DNA from: Gammaproteobacteria bacterium UBA7803
GTDB lineage: Bacteria > Pseudomonadota > Gammaproteobacteria > Pseudomonadales > Azotimanducaceae
DNA length: 64,000 bases
NCBI GenBank assembly: GCA_002480525.1
Contig: DLCH01000006.1
Location: 1 to 64,000, forward strand
Direction: 5' to 3'
Of this stretch, positions 57,104 through 64,000 are shown piece by piece. The translations under genes and the position numbers were made by a program. Each line of letters begins with the position of its first letter. The stretch's first letter is position 1. The notes under the pieces were generated by a model, which was not told the DNA's origin, ran no database searches, and was given only the letters and a program-made list of their open reading frames with translations.

Positions 57104-58293
57104 GGGGTCCCTGCGCGGCTGCGATCTGACCCTCGGGCCGTGGCCACCGAGCCCGCCAGCGGCGCCATCGATAACGGGCCCAGAACGGCGAGCAGAATCG
57201 TTACGGATACCAGCGCGAGGAACGCGGCGTGCCCCACGTGACCCTGGGCGCTGCCGAGCGTGGCTATCACCAGCGCGACCTCGCCCCGGGGGACCATGCC
57301 GAGCCCGATGAGCCAGCGTTCCCGGGCGCCGTTCACCACAGCGCCGAGCAACCCTCCGAGCGTCTTTCCGGCAACCCCGGCGAGGAACAATCCCGCCAGG
57401 AGCCAGCCCGCGCCCGGCTCGACGAGGCCACGCCAATCAGCCTGCACGCCGATCATGACGAAGAAGAACGGCATGGTCGCCCACACCAGCGGCTCCAGCA
57501 CACGGGTCGTTCGCTCGCGCTCGCTGCGCCCCAGACCATCGCCGACACCGAGACCGGCAAAGAATCCGCCCGCCACCGCGGACAGGCCCCAGCGGCTCGT
57601 CAGCGCAGCACCCAGAACCACGACAAGCACCGCCCACCCGCCCCGCAGCCACGACCCCGACCGGATATGAAGCCATTTCCAGCGCCGGGTGACGATCCTC
57701 GCAATCCAGTACAGCGCGGCAAGCGCGACCAGCGCCTGCAGGACCAGCGCCAGCGTCCCGCCAGCGCCCTGCCCGTCGCCGAACACACCATGGACAGCCG
57801 CCAGCAGGTACAGGGCCAGCACGTCGTCGATCACCGCCGCCGCGATGATGATTTCTCCAACGCGATGCTCTACCAGCCCGAACTGCTCCAGCACCTGCAC
57901 GCTGATGCCGATGCTGGTAGCCGTCAGTGCCAACGCGACGTACCAGCGCTCCGGGACCTCGGAGCCATTCCACCAGGCGACTGCGAAGGCGCCGCCGAAG
58001 CTGAACGCGATGCCGAGCAGGGCTACCGCGACGCCGGACCAGCCGGCGTCCTGCAGCCGGTCGACCCCCAGTTCCAGGCCTGCCAGGCCGAGCAGCAGCA
58101 GGACGCCGAGCTGACCCAATTGATGCAGCACCGGGCCGTGCTCCACCAGCCCCAATACGGCACCACCCAGCAGCACGCCGAGCAGAACCTGCGCTACCGC
58201 GTTGGGAAACCGCCAGCGCTTGCTCGCCCAGCCGAGTGCCGCGCCGAGCAGGAGCACAACCAGCACATCGAGAGCCTCGCTCAGCGGCATCAT
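57100..58293 (-). CDS. CPA2-family cation:proton antiporter
   Basis: 397 residues, 11-13 TM helices, KefB/GerN-like. LGVLLLLGLAGLELGVDRL and AAVIDDVLALYLLAAV with the acidic pair of the transport site are seen, plus VPRGEVALVIATLG. The start shares one base with the FAD gene stop (TGATG). No TrkA-N domain follows, so glutathione-type gating is absent. May exchange Na+ or K+ for protons in step with Na+-NQR. Confidence 0.9.
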   Translation of the reverse strand: MMPLSEALDVLVVLLLGAALGWASKRWRFPNAVAQVLLGVLLGGAVLGLVEHGPVLHQLGQLGVLLLLGLAGLELGVDRLQDAGWSGVAVALLGIAFSFGGAFAVAWWNGSEVPERWYVALALTATSIGISVQVLEQFGLVEHRVGEIIIAAAVIDDVLALYLLAAVHGVFGDGQGAGGTLALVLQALVALAALYWIARIVTRRWKWLHIRSGSWLRGGWAVLVVVLGAALTSRWGLSAVAGGFFAGLGVGDGLGRSERERTTRVLEPLVWATMPFFFVMIGVQADWRGLVEPGAGWLLAGLFLAGVAGKTLGGLLGAVVNGARERWLIGLGMVPRGEVALVIATLGSAQGHVGHAAFLALVSVTILLAVLGPLSMAPLAGSVATARGSDRSRAGTP

Positions 58294-59465
58294 CAGGCTC
58301 CCGACCGCCGGCGCTCCGGCGCGGAAGCTGTCGCGTCCCGGTGACAGCGACACCAGGTGCACTCACAACCCTGGACGGGATCCGCGTGACCCAGCAACGG
58401 GCGGCTGGGCAACCACCGGGCAACGGCCAGCTTCCAGGCCGCCGGCGCGTAGATGCGCTGTAACAGCACGCGCGGATCGCCACCCGCCACGGCGCGCCTG
58501 ATCACGAAACGCCGGCCGCGATCGCCCAGAACCTCGAACAACCGCCGATTGACCAGGCTGACGGCATTGAGCCCAGCGAGGCGTGCGCGCCAGGCGCGAT
58601 CGTAGGCTTCCGGCGAGCCACCGCCACGCCCGGCCAGGTAGCCGGAAAGCAGCGCGTAGCGCAAGCCGAATCCGAACAGCCCGTCCTGAAATCCGGGGGC
58701 TTCGCCGACGTAGAGATGGTCACCGACGGAGGCCGTGGCAACCCGATGAAAGTTGCCGCTGCCGCCGAAGCGTCTGGGGTCACGCCACTGCAATCCCACG
58801 GTCCGGCGGAAGAACGCCACGGTCCGCTCGACGTACTGCCGTTCGTTGTGAAAATCGGCGAACATGCAGGTTGCGATCGTGCCGCGCCCACGGTCCACCA
58901 GCAGATAGCTGTAGCCGCCCGGCGCCAGCGCTTCCGACATAGCTCCGTAGCAGCCATCGGCCATATCGGTCTCGAACTGATAGCCGGCTGCTATGGCATC
59001 CGCCCGATGCGGGCCTTCCGCCACGATGCCGCCCGCCTCGAGCCGCCGCCGACGTTCGCTGAAGTGGATCTCCACGCCGGCCTGGAGCGCCTGGGCCTTC
59101 AAGCCCTGGTCCAGCGTACCGGCATCGCTGCCCCGTCGAACCAGATAGAAAATGGGGCGGCCGGAGCGTACCCCGTGAGCCCGCCCACCGGGGTCGAAGC
59201 AGACGAACTCGTATACCGGCCGGCAATCGAAGTTCGCGTCGATGCCGACACCGGCCAGTTCGTCGAGGACATCGGTGTCGGACGTCCAGTTCTCCAACCC
59301 CTGGAAGTCGCCGTGGAAGCGCATGCCGACATCGGGCCGTTTCTCGTAGACCGTCGCGCGAGCGCCGGCCGCCCGCGCGGCCAGCGCCGCGCTCAAGCCC
59401 GAAGGGCCGGCGCCGACCACCTCGAGGGTCGGCGCGTTCACGCGTTCCCCTGCCGGCCCGGTCAC
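58293..59465 (-). CDS. FAD-dependent oxidoreductase, geranylgeranyl-reductase-like
   Basis: 390 residues. N-terminal FAD fold VVGAGPSGLSAALAARAAG followed by YEKRPDVGMRFHGDFQGLENW and a second FAD contact in YVGEAPGFQDGLFGFGLRYAL. The pattern resembles geranylgeranyl reductase/lycopene-type flavoproteins. The C-terminus carries an extra GCECTWCRCH motif (four Cys, one His in about ten residues). GTG 59465 overlaps the transaldolase stop; GTG 59441 has a better Shine-Dalgarno. Confidence 0.82.
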   Translation of the reverse strand: MTGPAGERVNAPTLEVVGAGPSGLSAALAARAAGARATVYEKRPDVGMRFHGDFQGLENWTSDTDVLDELAGVGIDANFDCRPVYEFVCFDPGGRAHGVRSGRPIFYLVRRGSDAGTLDQGLKAQALQAGVEIHFSERRRRLEAGGIVAEGPHRADAIAAGYQFETDMADGCYGAMSEALAPGGYSYLLVDRGRGTIATCMFADFHNERQYVERTVAFFRRTVGLQWRDPRRFGGSGNFHRVATASVGDHLYVGEAPGFQDGLFGFGLRYALLSGYLAGRGGGSPEAYDRAWRARLAGLNAVSLVNRRLFEVLGDRGRRFVIRRAVAGGDPRVLLQRIYAPAAWKLAVARWLPSRPLLGHADPVQGCECTWCRCHRDATASAPERRRSGA

Positions 59466-60571
59466 CGCCGCAGCGCCTGGGACCGGGCTTCGTCGATGCG
59501 CTCGAGCAGGCGATCGTACGCCGCGGTGAACTTCTCCAATCCTTCACGCTCGAGATCGGCCGCCACCCGATCGAGATCGATGCCGCACGCTGCCAGTGCG
59601 CGGGTGATCCGCTCGGCCCGAGTCATGGTCGCCTGGAGCCGCCGGGCGGGTTCGCCCCGCTGCCGATAGGCACTGAGGGTGGCCAAGGGTAGCGTGGTCA
59701 CGGTACTCGGACCGACCAGCGGCTCGACGTACTTGAGTTCCGCGTAGGCCGGATCTTTGGCGCTGGTGCTGGCCCACAGCAGCCGCTGGCGCTGCGCGCC
59801 ATTGTGCGCGAGCGCCTGCCAGTGAGCGGTGCTCTCCGCCGCCAGGAAGGCCGCGTACGCGCTGCCGGCGCAGGCGAGCGCGGCCTGTCCCCGCAGCCCG
59901 GCTGCCATCGTCCCTGGCGTGGCATCGAGCAACGCATCCACGTGCGTGTCGATGCGGCTGAGAAAGAAGCTCGCCACCGAAGCGACGCCGTCGAGCGGAA
60001 GACTCCGGGCAGCCCGGTCCACGAGTCCCTGGCGATGGCAGTCGACGACTTCCGCGTACCGCGCCGCACTGAACAGCAGCGTCACGTTGACGTTGATACC
60101 GTCGGCGATGAGGACGCGCACCGTCGGCAGTCCGGCGCTCGTTCCCGGCACCTTGATCATCAGGTTGGGCCGGTCGACGCGGTCCCAGAACCGGCGTGCC
60201 TGCTCGATGGTCGCTGCCGTGTCGTGCGCGAGGTGCGGTGACACCTCGAGGCTGACGTAGCCGTCAGCCCCGCCGGTACGGTCATAGACGGAACGCAGCA
60301 GGTCCGCCGCCCGGCGCACGTCGTCGATAACGAGGTGCTCGTAGATGGCTTCGGGGCCGGCCCCGGACCGCGCCTGCCCGGCGATGTCGTCCAGATACTG
60401 GTCCGTGCTTTCGACCGCCTGCGCAAAGATGGCCGGGTTGGTGGTCAACCCGCTCACGCCATCCCGCCGGATCAGGGTCTGCAACGTGCCGTCGTCGAGC
60501 CATTCGCGGCGCAGATCGTCCAGCCAGACGCTCTGCCCCAGTGCTTCGAGCCGGCGCAGCGGGTTCGTCAC
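59462..60571 (-). CDS. tal: transaldolase (mycobacterial/actinobacterial type)
   Basis: 369 residues, longer than TalB, like the TIGR00876 type. GLTTNPAIF near the start, Schiff-base Lys in NLMIKVPGTSAGL, INVNVTLLFSAARY and SFFLSRIDTHVD. GTG 60571 follows GGAGG by 7 nt and overlaps the previous stop. Works with phosphoketolase in rearranging pentose phosphates. Confidence 0.93.
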   Translation of the reverse strand: MTNPLRRLEALGQSVWLDDLRREWLDDGTLQTLIRRDGVSGLTTNPAIFAQAVESTDQYLDDIAGQARSGAGPEAIYEHLVIDDVRRAADLLRSVYDRTGGADGYVSLEVSPHLAHDTAATIEQARRFWDRVDRPNLMIKVPGTSAGLPTVRVLIADGINVNVTLLFSAARYAEVVDCHRQGLVDRAARSLPLDGVASVASFFLSRIDTHVDALLDATPGTMAAGLRGQAALACAGSAYAAFLAAESTAHWQALAHNGAQRQRLLWASTSAKDPAYAELKYVEPLVGPSTVTTLPLATLSAYRQRGEPARRLQATMTRAERITRALAACGIDLDRVAADLEREGLEKFTAAYDRLLERIDEARSQALRR

Positions 60572-61341
60572 GACACCACCTCCGAATTCCGTTCCGTCTT
60601 CGCGCCGGCTTGCCCTTCCCGCAGCACCTCCACCGTAGCACGGCCGCCGTCCTCGAAAGTGACGCGCTGCCGCAGCAGGCCGAAGCCAGGGCGCACCCAT
60701 TCGACACTCCGGAACTGCCAGCGACGCACCGCGACGCCGAACCAGTAGGCAGTCGCATCCACATCGCTCTCGATCACGTAGCCGCTGCCATCGACAGCGG
60801 TCTGGTCGGCACGTACCCGCCTGTCGACCAGTCTCACCACGATGCGCTTGCGGAACCGGGACGCCATACCCTCGCCCGTGCGCAACCGCAGCACCACGTC
60901 GTCGAGCACGGTTCCGGGAGACGCCTGCCCGGGGTAGCGGACCGCGGCACCCTCCACGGCAAACCGCCAGCCGTCCCGCGGCTCCGACGATTCGGGTCGA
61001 CTCCCCGTCGCGAAGACGTTCATCAGCATGTCCGTGGCCCCTGGCTCACAGATCCAGCGAAAGCGGGACGCCGGCGACCAGTCGCCGCCCGGCGATCGCG
61101 AGGTCAGCTCGACCTGGACGGCCACGCGGCCATCCTCCAGTCGCCGCAGCGCGCCCACTCCCAGGCGGGACACCTCGACGATGTCTCCGCGGGCATCTTG
61201 GACCGTCCGCAGATAGACGCGGCCCGCGACCGCCTCCATCAGCGTGCTCGGGGCCTGCCCGGGGCCGGCGGCGCAAGCGGCCCAGCCGATCACCAGCAAC
61301 GGCCCTGCGAGGCCCGACTTCCCCCAGGGTCCGGACGTCAT
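60568..61341 (-). CDS. exported protein of unknown function
   Basis: 257 residues with a probable signal peptide or lipoprotein signal ([17 protein letters not shown], possible lipobox Cys). The mature part is beta-rich ([56 protein letters not shown]), similar in feel to DUF3108-type periplasmic domains, but no family is recognised with confidence. ATG 61341 overlaps the phosphoketolase stop. Confidence 0.75.
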   Translation of the reverse strand: MTSGPWGKSGLAGPLLVIGWAACAAGPGQAPSTLMEAVAGRVYLRTVQDARGDIVEVSRLGVGALRRLEDGRVAVQVELTSRSPGGDWSPASRFRWICEPGATDMLMNVFATGSRPESSEPRDGWRFAVEGAAVRYPGQASPGTVLDDVVLRLRTGEGMASRFRKRIVVRLVDRRVRADQTAVDGSGYVIESDVDATAYWFGVAVRRWQFRSVEWVRPGFGLLRQRVTFEDGGRATVEVLREGQAGAKTERNSEVVS

Positions 61342-63764
61342 GCTCCGATCTCCGGCTGCGCGGGCGCCGGCGCGTCGCCCGGCCAGCGCCACTCGCGCAC
61401 TTCGGGGAGATCCTCGCCATGCTCGACGATGTACTGAGCATGCTCGATCAGCTTGTCGCGAACGAACTGCTTCAGATACCCCGCTGCGTGCGCCATTGCG
61501 GGCACGCGGTCGACCACGTCACCCACCAGATGATAGCGATCCAGGTCGTTGCGCACGGTCATGTCAAAGGGCGTGGTGGTAGAGCCTTCTTCCTTGTAGC
61601 CGCGCACATGCAGATTGCGATGATTGGTGCGGCGATAGGTGAGACGGTGGATCAGCCACGGATAACCATGGTAGGCAAAGATGATCGGCCGGTCCGTGGT
61701 GAACAGAGCATCGAAGTCCCGATCCGGCAGTCCATGCGGATGCTCCTCGCTCGGCTGCAGGGTCATCAGATCCACGACGTTCACCACGCGAATCTTGAGA
61801 TCCGGCAGGTGTTCCCGGAGGAGCGAAACGGCCGCGAGAGTCTCGAGCGTCGGAACGTCACCCGCGCACGCCATGACGACGTCCGGCACGCTGCCCTGGT
61901 CATTGCTGGCCCAGCTCCAGATCCCGATGCCGGCGCTGCAGTGCTTGAGCGCCGAGTCGATGTCGAGCCACTGGGTCTGCGGCTGCTTGCCGGCGACGAT
62001 CACGTTGACCCGATCCCGGGAGCGCAGACAGCCGTCCGCCACACACAGCAGCGTGTTGGCATCTGGCGGCAGATACACCCGGATGACATCTGCCTTTTTG
62101 TTGACTACGTGATCGATGAAACCGGGATCCTGATGGGAGAAACCGTTGTGATCCTGACGCCAGACGTGGGAGGTCAGCAGATAGTTGAGAGAGGCCACGG
62201 GACGACGCCAGGAAACCTCCGGCACGGCGACCTTCAGCCATTTGGCATGCTGATTGAACATCGAGTCGACGATGTGAATGAACGCCTCGTAGCAGGAGAA
62301 CAGGCCGTGCCGGCCGGTGAGTAGATAGCCTTCCAGCCAGCCCTGGCAGACATGCTCGCTCAGGATCTCCATCACCCGGCCATCGGGAGACAGGTGATCG
62401 TCATCCGGCGACGACTCCGCCACCCAAGCTCGATCGGTAACCTCGAACAACGCCGACAAGCGGTTCGATGCCGTCTCGTCGGGCCCGAATACCCTGAAGT
62501 TGCGATGCCCGGCGTTGCGCTCCATCACGTCGCGCAGCATGCGGCCGAGCACGCGCGTGGCTTCCGCCGTCACCGTGCCCGGTGCGGGAACTTCCACGGC
62601 ATACGGCCGACAGCCGGGCAGCAGCAGGTTCTTGAGCAGCACTCCGCCATTCGCGTGAGGATTCATGCCCATGCGCCGAGTGCCGCTCGGGACGAGCGCG
62701 GTTACCAGAGCCGTCGGAGCCCCGGCCTCGTCGAACAGTTCGTCCGGACGATAGCTCTTCAGCCAGGCCTCGAGCTGGGCGAGGTGTTCAGGGTTCTCGG
62801 CCAAGCCCGCCAAGGGCACCTGGTGAGCGCGCCACGTTCCTTCGCTCCGTTGTCCGTCCACCTCACGCGGGCCGGTCCAGCCCTTCGGGCTCACCAGCAC
62901 GATCATCGGCCAGTGGGGCCGCTCGGTGCGCTCGGTGTGAGCGGATTCTCGCGCCCGCTCCTGAACGGCTCGAATCTCCTCGAGGACCCGGTCCAGCGTC
63001 GCCGCCATGGCCCGGTGCATGGTGTCGGGCTCCGAGCCTTCGACGAAGTGCGGCTGATAGCCGTACCCGATGAGCAGGCTCTCGAGCTCGCTGCGGGGAA
63101 TCCGGGCCAGCACTGTCGGATTGGCGATCTTGTAGCCGTTGAGGTGCAGAATCGGCAGCACGGCGCCATCGCTCACCGGATTCAGGAACTTGTTCGAGTG
63201 CCAGGCCGCCGCCAGCGGACCCGTCTCCGCCTCACCGTCGCCGATCACGCAGGCCGCGATCAAGCTGGGATTGTCCAGGACGGCGCCGAAGGCGTGAGCG
63301 AGTGAATAGCCGAGCTCGCCGCCCTCGTGAATGGAGCCCGGCGTCTGTGGCGCCACATGGCTCGGCACGCCACCCGGAAAGGAAAACTGCTTGAACAGGC
63401 GCCGCATGCCGTCGGCGTTCCGGCCTACCTCGGGATACAACTCGCTGTAGCTGCCTTCCAGCCAGGTGTTCGCGACCATGGCCGGCCCCCCATGTCCGGG
63501 GCCCGCTACGTAGATCACATCGAGATCGTCGCGGCGGATGACGCGATTGAGGTGCGCGTAGATGAAATTCAGTCCGGGCGTGGTACCCCAGTGACCGAGC
63601 AGGCGCGGCTTGACGTGCTCGACCTGCAAAGACTCGCGCAGCAGCGGGTTGGCAAGCAGATAAATCTGACCGACCGACAGGTAGTTGGCGGCGCGCCAGT
63701 GCGCATCCAGGGCCAAGAGCTCGTCTGCACCCAGGGTCACTTCGGACACGTCATTGCTCCACAT
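61338..63764 (-). CDS. xfp: phosphoketolase (xylulose-5-P/fructose-6-P)
   Basis: TPP enzyme cleaving xylulose-5-phosphate to acetyl phosphate and glyceraldehyde-3-phosphate. 808 residues from ATG 63764. Family text: [41 protein letters not shown] motif [23 protein letters not shown] and [22 protein letters not shown] 63749 has the better Shine-Dalgarno and is an alternative start. Leads an overlapping operon with the exported protein, transaldolase, FAD protein, antiporter and hydrolase. No acetate kinase or phosphotransacetylase is in the window. Confidence 0.95.
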   Translation of the reverse strand: MWSNDVSEVTLGADELLALDAHWRAANYLSVGQIYLLANPLLRESLQVEHVKPRLLGHWGTTPGLNFIYAHLNRVIRRDDLDVIYVAGPGHGGPAMVANTWLEGSYSELYPEVGRNADGMRRLFKQFSFPGGVPSHVAPQTPGSIHEGGELGYSLAHAFGAVLDNPSLIAACVIGDGEAETGPLAAAWHSNKFLNPVSDGAVLPILHLNGYKIANPTVLARIPRSELESLLIGYGYQPHFVEGSEPDTMHRAMAATLDRVLEEIRAVQERARESAHTERTERPHWPMIVLVSPKGWTGPREVDGQRSEGTWRAHQVPLAGLAENPEHLAQLEAWLKSYRPDELFDEAGAPTALVTALVPSGTRRMGMNPHANGGVLLKNLLLPGCRPYAVEVPAPGTVTAEATRVLGRMLRDVMERNAGHRNFRVFGPDETASNRLSALFEVTDRAWVAESSPDDDHLSPDGRVMEILSEHVCQGWLEGYLLTGRHGLFSCYEAFIHIVDSMFNQHAKWLKVAVPEVSWRRPVASLNYLLTSHVWRQDHNGFSHQDPGFIDHVVNKKADVIRVYLPPDANTLLCVADGCLRSRDRVNVIVAGKQPQTQWLDIDSALKHCSAGIGIWSWASNDQGSVPDVVMACAGDVPTLETLAAVSLLREHLPDLKIRVVNVVDLMTLQPSEEHPHGLPDRDFDALFTTDRPIIFAYHGYPWLIHRLTYRRTNHRNLHVRGYKEEGSTTTPFDMTVRNDLDRYHLVGDVVDRVPAMAHAAGYLKQFVRDKLIEHAQYIVEHGEDLPEVREWRWPGDAPAPAQPEIGA

Positions 63765-63815
63765 TGCTCCACGGAAATGGCTCCACGGAAAGCTCCACGG
63801 AAGTGGCTTTGCACC

Positions 63816-63847
63816 AGCTTACAACCTGTCAGCCAGATGCAGGTCAA
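63816..63847 (-). promoter_or_regulatory. MerR-type promoter/operator, site 12 (phosphoketolase operon)
   Basis: Minus strand: -35 TTGACC (63842-63847), 20-bp spacer, -10 TAAGCT (63816-63821); arms ACCTG and CAGGT. The leader to the xfp start contains short CTCCACGGAA repeats. Confidence 0.85.
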
Positions 63848-63931
63848 TGCTCTCGGTCTTCAGGGTTGACACGGCGACGCGCGTTTCCAGCGTGCCGCGG
63901 GGCGGGCCGTCCGCTGCGGCCGGCGCGGCGG

Positions 63932-64000
63932 CTAAAACCGATACCGGGCCGACACAGTCATCACCAGCACGTCGTGCTCTGGCTCGCTTCGACCCAGGGT
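63932..64000 (-). CDS. C-terminus of an outer-membrane protein (partial)
   Basis: Only the last 22 codons are in the window, reading ...DVLVMTVSARYRF and a TAG stop. Alternating residues and the terminal Phe are typical of a beta-barrel outer-membrane protein. The gene lies upstream of and in the same direction as xfp, before site 12. Identity cannot be decided. Confidence 0.5.
   Translation of the reverse strand, partial: TLGRSEPEHDVLVMTVSARYRF

Noticed and set aside
63755..63803. CTCCACGGAA repeats before xfp as an operator array
   Set aside because: Short, imperfect and downstream of the promoter; probably leader sequence without known function.

Overview
The window is about two-thirds G+C with dense, mostly minus-strand operons whose genes often overlap by ATGA or GTGA. 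Signal peptides, outer-membrane proteins, a Na+-NQR complex, a CopR/CopS-type two-component system and copA/copB copper resistance genes point to a Gram-negative, probably gammaproteobacterial, environmental bacterium. No rRNA, tRNA, phage, insertion sequence or CRISPR array was seen.

The content is a metabolic and metal-handling island. Glycogen synthesis and breakdown: glgA, glgB, glgC, glgX, malQ, two glgP-type phosphorylases and pgm. Sugar phosphate routes: zwf, pgl, gnd, transaldolase, phosphoketolase, ppsA and an archaeal-type (type II) GAPDH. Redox and energy: a 2-oxoacid:acceptor oxidoreductase with a NuoF-like partner, nqrABCDEF, a lone Rieske protein, several c-type cytochromes and a VKOR/SPW membrane protein. 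Membrane and lipid functions: cfa, a UbiA-family enzyme, a lycopene-cyclase-domain protein, an FAD reductase-like protein and a CPA2 antiporter. Metal handling: two P1B ATPases, an HMA chaperone, multicopper oxidase, CopB, a DUF411 protein and a DUF2933-like His/Gly repeat protein.

The main discovery is that these genes appear tied together by one promoter architecture. Twelve intergenic sites have a -35 TTGACC (TTGACT once), a -10 exactly 20 bp further on, and between them a palindrome of half-site ACCTGTATGC facing its inverse across one central base. An over-long spacer containing a dyad is the hallmark of MerR-family activators. A merR gene (2080-2532) lies in the window, bracketed by two of the sites. 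The sites precede copA1, the porin-cytochrome-merR operon, ppsA, glgA-glgB, the 2-oxoacid oxidoreductase operon, pgm-glgP2-HMA-Rieske, SDR-VKOR-gnd-zwf-copB-type ATPase, cfa, type II gap, glgC, nqrA-F-CBS-glgX-ubiA, and phosphoketolase-transaldolase-FAD-antiporter. The glgP1-malQ pair and the copper-oxidase/two-component cluster have no such site.

Layout: 1-7.0 kb copA1, merR, cytochromes, porin, ppsA (minus); 7.1-10.7 kb glgAB (plus); 10.7-14.6 kb malQ-glgP1 (minus); 14.7-21.1 kb copper two-component system and divergent copper cluster; 21.1-25.9 kb 2-oxoacid oxidoreductase module; 25.9-39.3 kb two long minus-strand operons; 39.3-41.1 kb a recombined-looking cfa segment with two gene remnants; 41.1-43.6 kb gap operon; 43.7-56.2 kb pgl to nqrA (minus); 56.2-63.8 kb phosphoketolase operon (minus).

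An inference is that the MerR-type regulator switches the cell to stored-glycogen use through the oxidative pentose phosphate/phosphoketolase route, with Na+-NQR and a 2-oxoacid oxidoreductase handling electrons, under a metal, redox or low-oxygen signal. The signal itself cannot be read from sequence.
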